The translations under genes and the position numbers were made by a program. Under the pieces are notes generated by a model. The model ran no database searches. It saw only the letters and a program-made list of their open reading frames with translations, and had not been told where the DNA came from. Positions 25,801 through 35,804 of a DNA stretch of 64,000 nt are shown in pieces (position 1 is the first letter of the stretch; every line of letters begins with the position of its first letter). The DNA comes from Petrosia ficiformis (lineage: Eukaryota > Porifera > Demospongiae > Haplosclerida > Petrosiidae). Where the stretch lies: the NCBI GenBank assembly GCA_947044365.1, contig OX345636.1:46067037-46131036 (forward strand), in the 5' to 3' direction.

Positions 25801-28800
25801 ACCATGTCTGCTACCAACAAAGACAAGGAACAGCTATGGGGTCTCCAGTGTCTGTGACTATTGCCAATCTGGTAATGGAGGATGTAGAACAAAGACCCCT
25901 GTCATCCTTCTCGTCTACAAAGCCATTGTTTTGGAAACGATACGTTGATGACACCTGTGCAGCTATACATCCTGACCTCATCAATGTCTTTCATCAACAC
26001 ATCAACAACATAGAATCATCTATTCAATTCACCTGTGAAATCCAAGAAGACAACAAACTACCATTTCTGGATATCCTTCTCACCAAAGAAGATGATGGGA
26101 CTATTTCAACTTCAGTCTATCGGAAACCCACACACACAGATCAGTACCTCCATTTCTCGTCTCATCATCCTTTGTCGCACAAGGTTTCAGTTATGAGAAC
26201 ACTTTTCTCCAGAGCCAAGAAACTATCTTCAACCTTAATGGAAAGATCCACTGAGGAAGTCCACATCTTGGGAGCTCTAGAGAGAAATGGTTACCCCTCA
26301 CACCTGGTCCAGAGAAATCAAAGGAGTCATCTTCTTCCCAAATTGAGTACGACATCCTCACCACCGTCGGCCAGAGTGACTATTCCATACGTACAAGGAC
26401 AATCTGAAGCCATCCGCCGTGTATTACAAGGACTGGATATCCGGACCTCCTTTGCACCAGCAACATCTCTCAGAAAGATTCTGTCACATCCAAAAGATCC
26501 TGTACCTTCATCAAACAGAAGTGGAGTAGTTTACCAGATTCCCTGTGCTGATTGTAACAAATCTTACATAGGTCAAACAGGAAGAAACCTCTCACAAAGG
26601 ATTAAGGAACACCGGAAAGCTGTAGCGACCTTTAATACAGACACCAGTGCTTTAGCAGAACATGTGCTATCTAAAGACCACTGTATTGATTGGGATAACA
26701 CATCTATCATCGACCAACATCCCTTCACACAGACCCGATGTCTGGTGGAATCCTGGTATATCAACCACACTCCGAACACTCTCAACAGGGAGAGAGGTCC
26801 TCTACCAGAAATATACCAGAGTTTGAAGAAGACAACATCTACCATAACGAGCCACACCCACCACGCAACTGTCAATCACAGTCAAGCTGAGACAGGATCA
26901 ATACCTCGGGATAACAACGCATGATGTTATCAGGTCATGCGCCATGTCATGTACTGTGGTGCATGATATGATGTATGCCATGTAATATAAAATGAATGCA
27001 TGTATGTTTATTATTATACCACTGAAGAAGATAGCAGTTAGCTATCGAAACGTTTGGTTTTTGTAATATATTTGTTTGGTGAAATATAAAAACAGAAATA
27101 ATGTCAACAAGTGTATATAGAGAAAAAAACATCCCTATGATTGCTTTACAAATTTAAGTGAAGATAAAAGTATCCGTATGACTGCTTTGTGGTGTCCAGC
27201 ATTCAGTAATCATGGCTGACTTTATCAAGCATGAAAGACAACAGCTTATTATAGTTATTATTTTGATTATCTACTCTCCTGACCTTTCAAAGGACCTTGT
27301 AGAACTTTAGGAATATATTTCAGGCAGAATACCTAGCTATTAGTTCCAGTTTCTACGTAAGCTCAACAGCTTTCTTTCTGATATATAGAGGAGTTTATTT
27401 AGGAATAACCCTCCTAACGGTGTTAACTTGGCGACGAAGTCCACAGAAAGACAGACACTCTCCTTTCAGGAAACAACATGACCACAGCTGGACTCGAACC
27501 ACAGACCCTTAGATCAAGAGGCTCAAGCTCCAACCACTAAGCCATGCTGCCTCCTTAAAAAAAAAAAGCGCCCATCAAACTGGGACTATTTGATGGGAAT
27601 GACTAACCACAACTTATATACACAAGTGTGTATATGGGACCGTAGTCGGCACTTTATGTTAGGGGGTTATAATAGAACTTCGGTTTCCCACAACTGATAG
27701 GACTACGGTCCCATATACACACTTGTGTATATAAGTTGTGGTTAGTCATTCCCATCAAATAGTCCCAGTTTGATGGGCGCTTTTTTTTTTTTTAAGGAGG
27801 CAGCATGGCTTAATGGTTGGAGCTTGAGCCTCTTGATCTAAGGGTCTGTGGTTCGAGTCCAGCTGCGGTCATGTTGTTTCCTGAAAGGAGAGTGTCTGTC
27901 TTTCTGTGGACTTCGTCGCCAAGCTTTCTTTCTGCTGGTGTGTAGAGCTTGATCGCGCGTTCTTTTACGCGCCACGCCCATTAATTGACCGAGCCCCCGA
28001 GAATGATGTAACTTCCTTAACTACGTATACAACCCATACTCGCGTAGGTGACACAAACATATATATAAACATACATCGAACCCGTGGGAAAGCAATCATA
28101 GGGATGGCCCTACGGGCCATAATAATATTATCACAGGTACTTAAACTATACAAATAAACAATTAGACAGTCGGGTGCTCCTTTGTGGCTTCACTACTCAT
28201 AAGCTCCTGATATCTGTAATATAATTATATTTGTTATAATTATTATTAACTAATAACCTGTTATGATGTCATAAGATTAATTAACTATTATATTATTATT
28301 ATCATAAACACAAAGTATTACAAGTATCTAATGATTGTTATTACTACAGGCTCAACACACACCTTTACATTTGTCATCTGAGAGTGGTCATGTTGATATT
28401 GTGAAAGTATTATTATATCACGGTGCTGATATTCATGTAAAGGATTGGGTAAGTAATATTATGATTGGTTCATGCTTACTTAAATTATATTACAAATGAT
28501 TATTATGATATGATTATAATACAACATCATACAGATATCTCAAAATGAGATCATATATTTGATTAATAATTTCTTTTTTCTAATTCTTGTAAAAGCTTTT
28601 AATTAATAATTATTATAATAATCATTGATATTTCATAATTCATTATAATAGTATTAGTATCTTAAGAAAACTATTGTTTGTGGAATCAAATATTAGATAT
28701 ATTCAATTTTGTGATATTAATTTTAATAATCTCATGTTCATGATATGTGTATTAATAATAGTGATTTGTTGAATTCAATAAAATATGATACAATTAGTAT

Positions 28801-28986
28801 CCACAAACTATAGCTATCTTATGATATATATATAATTATAATGATTATGATAATAATTATTATATTATAACACAGGTTGGACACTCACCTCTAGACCAGG
28901 CACGTAATGCACCATCATGGCTCATGTCTGAAGATCGTAAACGAAAAGTAATAGAAATATTGGAAAAGGAAGAAAAGAAGAAATAA
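10897..28986 (+). CDS. Death domain - coiled coil - ankyrin repeat protein
   Basis: Nineteen exons join in frame with GT-AG sites: 10897-10915, 10970-11266, 11642-12522, 13214-13259, 14011-14121, 14172-14269, 14344-14473, 14528-14746, 14812-14904, 15013-15156, 15504-15629, 17078-17124, 18550-18645, 19103-19201, 21013-21111, 23310-23408, 23621-23719, 28350-28448 and 28876-28986. They sum to 2913 nt, or 970 residues. Residues ~8-95 form a Death domain ([11 protein letters not shown]...[11 protein letters not shown]...NWRSLCQSL). Residues ~106-399 are an unnamed region from one 881-nt exon, containing [20 protein letters not shown]. Residues ~530-720 are charged and coiled-coil-like. From residue 738 come ankyrin repeats ([19 protein letters not shown]) and a Lys-rich end. 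By family knowledge this is a signalling adaptor of apoptosis or innate-immunity type; the partner is unknown. The start Met is the first in a short exon and is unconfirmed. Introns carry many transposons, but no exon is broken. Confidence 0.85.
11356..11387. repeat. CTTCGG-capped hairpin
   Basis: TAGCTTAATACCGCC TTCG GGCGGTTTAAGCTA-like stem-loop in intron 2 of the Death-domain gene. A partial second copy (CTTCGGCGGTTTAAGCTAGG) is at 35193. Confidence 0.7.
11400..11523. repeat. 62-bp direct tandem duplication
   Basis: The unit starting ATGTTCTAAGCATAGTAGTG is present twice in a row with few differences, within intron 2 of the Death-domain gene. It is probably a recent local duplication. Confidence 0.85.
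13660..13920. mobile_element. MITE, AAAGCAATCATAGGGAT family, right half
   Basis: Matches the right half of the family, with a decayed GAGCCTCCCTCCCCCCGAAT block and the end GGAAAGCAATCATAGGGATG. The left end is too diverged to place. It sits in the intron after exon 4 of the Death-domain gene. Confidence 0.6.
15717..16930. mobile_element. Duplicated ~1-kb element, copy 1 (intron 11)
   Basis: Starts AACAACAAGCGCTGTCGGGA and ends near GATTACCGTACCCTTCCACC...GGGTAAT. A second copy with the same start, order and end occupies 17283-18230. Between the two lies exon 12 of the Death-domain gene. This copy has a further insertion at 16361-16762. There is no clear long ORF, and the superfamily is not assigned. 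Confidence 0.75.
16361..16762. mobile_element. 402-bp TIR element inserted in copy 1
   Basis: The termini GGATCAATGGTAAAGAACGG and its inverse (...CATTCTTTACAATTGATCC) are extended by a longer imperfect inverted repeat (ACCAGCGCTACTACAGCTAC). It interrupts copy 1 exactly where copy 2 is continuous. It is flanked by GAAAGCC (16354-16360) and AGAAAGCC (16763-16770), a probable 7- or 8-bp target duplication. Confidence 0.8.
17283..18230. mobile_element. Duplicated ~1-kb element, copy 2 (intron 12)
   Basis: Begins AACAACGAGCGCCGTCGGGA and ends CCTACGCTTCGCGGCGAGGG, with the same internal order as copy 1. It contains its own small insertion at 17545-17640, flanked by GTCAGTA on both sides (17538-17544 and 17634-17640). 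It lies inside the hAT relic of 17158-18526. Confidence 0.75.
17545..17640. mobile_element. 96-bp insertion with 7-bp direct repeats
   Basis: Absent from the equivalent place in copy 1 (near 15970). The insert contains an inverted pair TTCGCCTACTCC / GGAGTAGGCAAACC and duplicates GTCAGTA. It is a very small non-autonomous element. Confidence 0.75.
19374..19500. repeat. Long hairpin with GC-rich tip
   Basis: ATTACACCTTTGTGGGGGCT pairs imperfectly with its inverse at 19481-19500. The tip is AGGGCGTAGCCCGAGGG. It is in an ankyrin intron of the Death-domain gene and is one of several such AT-rich stems with GC-rich tips in this window. Confidence 0.75.
19599..20879 (+). pseudogene. Crypton-type tyrosine recombinase relic
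   Basis: Broken frames on the plus strand. An N-terminal piece starts near 19611 ([14 protein letters not shown]), a middle piece lies around 19968-20222 and the best-preserved piece is 20289-20879. The last contains [14 protein letters not shown], then [14 protein letters not shown]. This is the R..H-R..Y pattern of the tyrosine-recombinase/DUF3504 domain found in Cryptons and in the domesticated ZMYM and QRICH1 families. Stops and frame changes separate the parts, so it is not functional. It lies between two ankyrin exons of the Death-domain gene. Confidence 0.8.
21190..21566. mobile_element. Two truncated MITE ends
   Basis: At 21195-21310 is the left arm of the GTAGGGATGTCAAAA foldback family, whose full copy is at 50938. 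At 21440-21566 is a right end of the CACTGCAAAAA family, finishing GGTTATTTTAACAATTTCAT and TTTTTGCAGTGTGT. Neither has its partner arm nearby. Confidence 0.6.
21591..21818 (-). pseudogene. hAT transposase C-terminal fragment
   Basis: The minus-strand frame contains [20 protein letters not shown] followed by [15 protein letters not shown]. This is the conserved hAT dimerisation segment, of the type found in ZMYM1/TTF-like hAT proteins. It is only about 75 residues and lacks the catalytic part. It lies in an ankyrin intron of the Death-domain gene. Confidence 0.8.
22835..23155. mobile_element. MITE, AAAGCAATCATAGGGAT family, copy 2
   Basis: Contains the diagnostic GATTATCTACTCTCCTTAC block and the right terminus ATGGAAAGCAATCATAGGGA. 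The left end is eroded. A local palindrome (AATAACTATAATAGG...CCTATTATAGTTATT) lies at about 22903-22940. Confidence 0.7.
24002..27107 (+). mobile_element. Penelope-like retroelement with 689-bp inverted repeats
   Basis: The 3' end of the element (26419-27107) is present again, inverted, at 24002-24690. Both copies are 689 bp and pair closely wherever I compared them. Between them lies a reverse-transcriptase/GIY-YIG coding region. A 13-bp direct repeat AACAAGTGTATAT occurs at 23957-23969 and 27106-27118, which may be the target-site duplication. Inverted or direct partial copies (pLTRs) are a known feature of Penelope-like elements. The insertion is in the intron between the ankyrin exons at 23621 and 28350. 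Confidence 0.92.
24741..26924 (+). pseudogene. Penelope-type RT with GIY-YIG endonuclease, frameshifted
   Basis: The long frame 25287-26924 holds the reverse-transcriptase core. It includes [44 protein letters not shown], the catalytic RYVDDT and LPFLDIL. It ends with a GIY-YIG endonuclease ([20 protein letters not shown]) with a Cys pair. The upstream parts lie in two other frames: 24741-24956 with [10 protein letters not shown], and about 24960-25320 with KGLDFAP and [14 protein letters not shown]. At least two single-base frameshifts therefore break one original ORF. Catalytic residues of both domains survive, so the copy is young but probably inactive. Confidence 0.92.
27108..28123. mobile_element. 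MITE, AAAGCAATCATAGGGAT family, copy 3, with nested foldback
   Basis: Starts CAAGTGTATATAGAGAAAAA and ends GGGAAAGCAATCATAGGGAT GGCCC. Its interior is split near 27390 (after CAGCTTTCTTTCTG) by the tRNA-SINE foldback element. The MITE resumes at about 27923 (AGCTTTCTTTCTGCTGG), so AGCTTTCTTTCTG appears on both sides of the insert. Confidence 0.8.
27427..27923. mobile_element. Foldback element with tRNA-SINE heads in both arms
   Basis: Two arms of about 220 bp (27427-27647 and 27701-27923) are inverted copies separated by a ~53-bp loop. Each arm carries a tRNA-like segment (plus strand 27799-27872, minus strand 27478-27551). Both have an A box TGGCTTAATGGTTGG (one base different in the left arm) and a B box GGTTCGAGTCC, an RNA polymerase III internal promoter. 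A T or A run adjoins each tRNA-like head. The stems of the tRNA fold are imperfect, so this is a tRNA-derived SINE and not a tRNA gene. A second, shorter copy is at 49500. Confidence 0.85.
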
Positions 28987-29988
28987 AAAATACTAATAAT
29001 TACGACATTTTATTTTTACTTTTTGTTATTAATGCATTTTCTATTTTAAATATACAATACTATTATTAGACACTAGTCACTAGGCTTTTTGGTGGTGGTG
29101 TTGCAACACCATTTACACAATCATACATAGATAATTTCACAATACTTCACAAGTTAGAGCCTTAATTGGAATATATAATGGTATAGATATTATTCATAAG
29201 GCATAGATGTAGAAGATGATTTTGGTCATGTTGACATGTCCAAAATATATAATTTTTACATTACATAGTGACCCGCAGTGCTATATATATTGGGCAGTAT
29301 AAATATCCATAATTATTATATAACACGTACAAGTATAAACTTCCATGGTCCAGTGACGTGCCTCCATGTTTCCTATGCCATTGATATGTATTGTATAATT
29401 AATATAATCTCCAGATCATCAAACCATATTGTTTAGGGACCATGCATATGGTTCAATTGAATCACAATGCTTATGGACCACAGCTCTATTAATCCTTATA
29501 CCACTGTGTGTGGGCGATCGCCATGGTAATAACTTTTGATGTACCGCGAGAGATATATGCCCATAACATGCCTATACCCAGGGAGATTTAGTGTCTAGCC
29601 ACTAAATCATCTAATTGTATTTTCACAGTTTTTACAGTAAACACTAATTGGTATATATAGTACTTGACAACAGTGATATCAAATGTGATTTAACTGCATA
29701 CTTTTGTATTACCATGGTATAAAATACATGTAGCCCTGTTTGGAGGCAGTTATGGGCATATAGCACCCTTGAGATAATTGTCTCGGGCTACGCCCTCGAC
29801 CAATTATCTCTGAATATAGATGGATGAATACATAGATGTATCAATACATAGATATATGTGAACAGATATATCATGGTATTAACACATAGATAGATAGTAT
29901 TAACACATAGATATATGTGAACAGATGGAACAAATACTAATATACACATACCTGTGGTAATGATTGTGTATCATCAGTAAAATAATGC
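28987..29988. other. Intergenic region downstream of the Death-domain gene
   Basis: No gene recognised. AATAAA overlaps the stop codon at 28982-28987 and could be a poly(A) signal, though that would be unusually close. At 29770-29810 there is a hairpin (GAGATAATTGTCTCGGGCTA and its inverse). At 29870-29940 there are short ACACATAGATATATGTGAAC repeats. Confidence 0.4.
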
Positions 29989-29989
29989 A

Positions 29990-30352
29990 TCCTTTGCAGA
30001 ATCAATAATATCTTCTGAATCATCAGATGCCTGACAATGATTAGCACCATATCTTATATTATCAGATATAGCTACTAGTATCAAATAGAATAGGTTCTTG
30101 AGATACGATACCTAATTGAGTCCTTAACCAACGAATATTGAGTTCTCATATATCAACATCATCTAAGAGGACTCCACCTTTCAATGGATCATACAACCTT
30201 TCAATAAAAGAGACTACAGTACTTTTACCACAGCTTGATGGACCTACTAGTGCTATAGTTTGTCCTGGTTTAACTGATATTGATAAATCTTGTAATACAT
30301 TAACATCTGGACGAGTTGGGTAATTACTAAATCCAATGATATCATTCCTGTA
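29990..30352 (-). pseudogene. ABCB-type transporter nucleotide-binding domain relic
   Basis: Minus strand. The order is [20 protein letters not shown], then the Walker [27 protein letters not shown], an in-frame TGA, LNIRWLRTQLGIVSQEPILF, and after a one-base shift SDNIRYGANH. This matches the first half of a nucleotide-binding domain of P-glycoprotein/MDR-type (ABCB) exporters, from before Walker A to past the Q-loop. The stop and frameshift mark it as a pseudogene. No signature or Walker B segment was found further downstream. It is about 1 kb past the Death-domain gene, in the opposite orientation. Confidence 0.85.
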
Positions 30353-30370
30353 AGATCATCCTATATAATA

Positions 30371-30396
30371 AGTATGTACGTATGTATACACTTAAT

Positions 30397-30428
<32 letters not shown>

Positions 30429-30565
30429 TGTACATTAATATATGCATGTATGGATGCATGTATGTATGTAAATATGTACTTAGATATTTTTGTATATATG
30501 TATGTATGTATGTATGCATGTGTGTATGTATGTATGTATGTATGTATGTATGTTATGTATGTAGG
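30371..30565. repeat. GTAT microsatellite
   Basis: Imperfect (GTAT)n tract with GCAT and ATAT interruptions, directly before the LINE. Its translations are Met-Tyr-Val-Cys runs with no coding meaning. Confidence 0.92.
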
Positions 30566-33500
30566 GGTTCGTGGTCAGCTACCTCCTCGTGGTGAACCCT
30601 GGGAACATATTCTATGGCTAAATGTTGACCAGCTGCTACTACGTATCGTGTGGAGTAGTCCAGATCGTTGTGGTGGTTAACTTAACTCGAATTTGCAAAT
30701 CGATGTTGAGTAAATTTTATTGCACGAGATAATGACTAGAGAAGTTTCCAGTAGGAAGCGAAAAAGGTGCTCAAGGAAGGGCATGTTAATTGCGACATGG
30801 AATGTGAGATCTCTGATGGAGAATGCAGGAGATGAGCACATTTGTAGAAGGAGACCAGTGGAAGCCTTATCAAACCCTCAAGCTATTGATCGTAAATTGG
30901 ACTTATTGTTTAGAGAGATGAAACGGTACTGTGTCTGTAGGGGCAATCCAGGAGACAAAATGGTTTGGCAATGATATATGGTATGCAGAAGAATATACCT
31001 TTTACACTCGGGTCGTTCCTTGCCTGTTGGTGATGATAATGCTACTAGAAGAGAGGGTGTTGGTATAGCTCTTGATGAAAAAGCACATGCAGCTGCATGA
31101 AGGGCAGCGGGTGAGATTTGGGAGGAAGTAAGTTCAAGGATAGTCACAGCTAGGCTGAAGTTAGCCCGTTTAGGGCAAAGGATGATTGGTGGCTCTAGAG
31201 AGAGAGATCTGACACCTTTGTTACTGTGATATCAGTGTATGCTCCCTAAGCCAAGGCGGGACCTCAGGTGAAACAGCGGTTTACTGAAGATCTTCAGAAT
31301 ACAGTGGACAAAATACCAGCTTCAGATATACTTGTCCTTTTAGGTGATTTTAATGCACATGTTGGCTGACAAGACCCTGAGAGTGATTTATGGCAGGGAT
31401 CTTTAGGAATTCATGGATTAGATGACAGAAATGATGCAGGTGAGGAGTTTCTAGAGTTCTGTGCTTCTAATCAGTTGACAATCATGAACTCATGGTTTGC
31501 GAAGAAGGAGATACACTTGGGCACATGGATGCACCCTGCTACAAAGAAACAGCATATGATAGATTTTGTCATTCTGAGAGCAAAACAACGAATGTACTGT
31601 ACTGATGTAAGAGTCATGCATGCGAGGAGCAAATTGCTGGTCTGATCACCAAATGGTTAGAGCTAGAATGCGGGTTAAGATCACCTCAAGGAGAAACACA
31701 AAAGGATCTCCTCATACCCTTTGCAACCTACTTGTATTACAGCTCGGAACTCAGGGATGATTACAGAGAGTGTCTGCTGCAAAAATGAATGGAGACACCA
31801 CATGACAGCGAATGTACAGCAGAACGTAACTGGGAGTCTTTGAAGAGTGGCATCCTGCAGGCAGAAGAGGAGAAAGTTGGGCGAGCAAAGAAAACACAAC
31901 CTGACTGGTTTTCAGAGAGTAGTGAAACCCTCTATTCATTGATAGAAGCTAAAAATAAGGCACACAAGCGGATGATTCAGTCCAATACTACAACCAACCG
32001 TAAAGAGTTTCGTAAATACCAAAGATTAGTCAAAGAAGCAGTTGATACAGCAAAAGAGGAGTGGATAAGAAGGACAGCATTGTGGAGTTGACGCAAAAGG
32101 ATGATAAAATTGAAGGAAAATGGTGAGCTCACAAAGAGTCCAGAGGAAATTAGATCACGATGGCACAGACACTTTACTAAGATTCTTAATATTCCCAGTG
32201 AGGTTTGTGAGCATGTAGTCGACAACATGTCTTCACTGCCATCTAGACTGGATCTGGATTTACCTCCCACAGAGGAAGAACTAGAGTCAGCACTTGGTAA
32301 ACTCAAGAAAGGGAAAACAGGTGGAAAGACCAGAATCCCTCCTGAGCTGATAGCCTATGGAGGAGCAGAGTTATGGGATAGGCTAATTGAGCTAATGCAA
32401 GAGGTATGGGAGGAAAGGAAAGTTGTAAGTGACTGGAAGAATGCTGAGATTGTTCTGGTTCCCAAAAACGAGAACCTTCAATCTTGTGATAACTGGCGTG
32501 GCATCAGTCTACTTGATGTTGTGGGTAAGATATTTGCTAGGATTATCCAGGAAAGGCAGGCTCCAAACCATTGCTGAAACCATCTTACCAGAGTCTCAAT
32601 GTGGTTTTAGAAAGGGTCGAGGATGTGTAGATATGATTTTTGTATTGAGACAGTTAGTGGAAAAAACCTGTGAGCATGATGATACGCTGTTCATCCTTTT
32701 TGTTGATCTGAAGAAGGTGTATGACTCCATTCCTAGAAGTGCTTTGTGGAGAGTGTTAGAAAAGGTTGGTGTACCTCCGACTATGCTCCAAATCATTAGA
32801 TCGTTTCATGATGGTATGAAGGCAGAAATAAGAGTGGGGTCGTCATCCACTGATAGTATAGAAGTGAAGAACGATCTAAGACAGGGGTGCACCTGGCTCC
32901 AACTCTATTTAATATCTACTTCAGTGTTGTAATTGCCAATTGGAGCGAGCGGTGTCCGTCTGCAGGAGTGAATGTGAAATTTAAGTATGGAAGGAAATTA
33001 GTAGGTGATCGAACAGCAAAGTCACGCCTTAAAGTAGTAAGGACTACAGAATCACAGTTTGCAGATGATGCAGCTACATATGCAACCTCTCGTAAAACCT
33101 TTGAGAGTTCAGCCACTGATCTGAAAGATACAGTGGAAGATTGGGGAATGGCAGTAAGCATTGAAAAGACCAAAGGTATGATGGTTGGATCAGGTATGGA
33201 TGAAGTGGATACCATGCCCCTGCAGATGGAGCATGGGTCTATAGAAATGGTGAATACCTTTCCCTATTTGGGAAGTATCATAGCGAGGGATGGAGAAATA
33301 ACATCAGAGATAGCAAACAGAATTGCTAAAGCTTCGAGAGCTTTTGGCTGTCTGAGGAAGCCGATCTTTCAAAACCCTAACCTTTCAGTGTCAACAAAGA
33401 GCGTTGTCTACCGTGCTGTGGTCTTATCAGTTTTATTTTATGCAGCAGAAACATGGACCATTAAAGCTCCATCTATGAGGAGACTGAGAGCATTCCATAA

Positions 33501-33735
33501 TCGGTGCATAAGATCTATTCTTGGAGTGTTGAAACACCAGCAATGGAGGGATCGAATTACTTCTGAACAACTTCCAGCCAGCCACATTTGGTATGGAAGA
33601 CTCAATTGAAGACCTGTTGATGACTTATCGTTTAAGATGGATTGGACATATTGCGTGTATGGGAGATGAAAGACTTCCTAAAAAGCTATTATTTGGTGAG
33701 TTCGAGAAAAAGAGACCATTTTATGGGACAAAAAA
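30566..33735 (+). mobile_element. Non-LTR retrotransposon (LINE), decayed
   Basis: An AP-endonuclease domain starts with LIATWNVRSL (about 30787), continues with a shifted ETKW and ILVLLGDFNAHVG (about 31330), and ends near HMIDFVILRAKQ. The reverse transcriptase follows from 31789. It has NWRGISLLDVVGKIFARII, ESQCGFRKGRGCVDMIFVLR, LFVDLKKVYDSIPR, the QFADDA catalytic box (about 33060) and the C-terminal ETWTIKAP...RRLRAFHNRCIRSILG segment. A last piece (RWIGHIACMGDERLPKKLLF) is at 33630. Frames change at least four times and stops occur in the endonuclease, so it is inactive. The clade is not assigned. The 3' tail is cut or diverged after 33735. Confidence 0.92.
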
Positions 33736-35804
33736 GAAATGTACATATTAGTAATGTCACATATATACTAACTGGAAATCTTATATATATGTATGTGACA
33801 ATATCACACAATAGGGATATCTATTCATTAGTATGTATACAATAGTGTGGATATATCCATTCATCCATCGACTCATCTAGCAAATTAGAGAGTTCTTCAG
33901 GCATGGATAGATTTTGAAAAATGAGAATAAAAGAAAAATGAGGTGGGCAGATTCTGCACACGCAAAGTCTTGTGAGGCATGGCTGTGTGGGTATGGGGCC
34001 AGCGATCACTGACATACCCGCTGTATGGAACGGCATTTGTGTCATAAATTGAAAAATATCACATGAGCAGGACAAATGTAGCATAGGGTTTCATGTAGTT
34101 AAGGTTCCAATCTGATTCAGATTTGAACCCTAATTATGTGGGACCCTATAGTTTGGTGAATTTGGTCATCTGTGTTAATTTAAAAATTGTAATTGTGTGA
34201 TTTAAATGATACATATTGAATTAAAAGGATCGTGCGTGATATTTTTAAATGGCCTTCCATAGTCCTGTAGCGTGGTACATCAGCAAAACGAGACTAATGG
34301 GGACTCAGGTCTGATATTTGAATAGACTAGAGTAGTGCCCCCAAACAGTGCAAAGCTCGTATGTATCACGTACATTCTATTGTCGCTGCATGATATAAGA
34401 GCTAACATAAACTTAATTTGTCTTCGGAAATATTCCTGATCATGATACATGTGAATGTATATGCATATTTCGAGTACTACTAAAAGGAGAAATCAGAAAC
34501 AGGAAACGAAGAAACAAGGAAATGAATCATTATAACACCATCAGATGAAGCACCATTCATAGTACAGACACTGGACAACTCACTTTTAGATAGGGGCGAA
34601 TATGATGATGAGCAAGATGCAACATATCATAAAGGTAATACTACAGTAGCATAAAATTTATGAAGACTAATGAAGTTAACAATTATTAATGGCCACAATT
34701 GTCAGAGTCTCTTGTAGATTTTGAAGTCTAGTTTGACCATAGACACTAGTTAGGCTATAACATTAATGATTATTATAACAGTACTGTACTAATTTTTTGG
34801 TGTATGCTCAATACATACCAGATTAAAGGTTATCTGCTTGACCATGTGTACGCTTACTACTCCGCTTTCCATATTGATCTTGCCAAATTATAGAATTTTG
34901 TATGGTAGTCATACATATTATACTGTGTGAACAAGATACAATTACTATACAGACCTATAGCTACAGAGTGGGCTTGGATATTCATGTCATTACTTCATCT
35001 ATAATAATAACTAGTGAAATAACGGCCTTCGGCCGTCATTTCACTAGGTCATAATGTGTTATAGTCATAAAATAAATCAAAAATTATTAGAAATTATGAA
35101 GATGAAAGAGTAATGATGAATAACAAAAATGAAGAATAAACAGCAATGCACAGATGCTCATCTTATCTTTCTTCATCACTTTGTCTAACTTGTCTTCGGC
35201 GGTTTAAGCTAGGCAAGCGTTCTCATTCTATGTTTAACTCTATCAGATGTTAGCTGGGCTTCTTTCTCGATCAGTTAGTGTAGTCCCTGCTTGTCTTGCT
35301 GAAATACTACTTCATTATTAAATTCAAACTTGTTATACACAGTCAAGCAATTGTGGATGTATAGACACTACATACAGTTGTTAATTATACAAAGATTATC
35401 CTATCAGATTGAGGATTATCAATGAGGTTGTAATAATAATTGCGTGGGCGTCACTCACAATTTCCATTAGTCAAAAGTCCGTCCCATGCACTGGTCAGCA
35501 CAGTCGAATGGAATCCATAACTAGTGGCGTGGAACGGTGTAGGAGAGGCCGAACAACCCAGTCATCACAGCTCATTTCCTCCATTTTATAATGAGTAAAG
35601 TGTCAATTATCGGACACTACCCATACTCGGACGCTATAGCCCTCTCTCTACCACACCAACTGGAATTACTACACCATAGTAAGAAAGTATACTAAGTAAT
35701 ATCCCTGCATAACAAGTTTCATGACGATCGCTTTCTTGGTCTTGGAGTTATAAGCTTGCAAAAATAAAATTCGGACACACCTATATGATCTTACATATTT
35801 ACGG
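33736..35804. other. Intergenic, with one CTTCGG hairpin
   Basis: No gene recognised. A 37-bp hairpin at 35011-35047 (CTAGTGAAATAACGGCC TTCG and its inverse) resembles others in this window. A fragment at 35193 repeats the hairpin of 11356. An open stretch at 34532-34635 ends in a donor-like AAAG|GTAATA but has no recognisable partner exon. Confidence 0.4.

Noticed and set aside
27799..27872. A tRNA gene, suggested by A and B boxes.
   Set aside because: The T-stem and anticodon stem pair poorly and the segment is embedded in a mirrored repeat, so it is a tRNA-derived SINE head.
30374..30680. Tyr-Val-Cys repeat ORFs.
   Set aside because: Translation of the GTAT microsatellite leading into the LINE; not a protein.
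34532..34635. Possible exon (PSDEAPFIVQTLDNSLLDRG...) with a donor-like end.
   Set aside because: No convincing acceptor, partner exon or homology; surrounding DNA is transposon debris.
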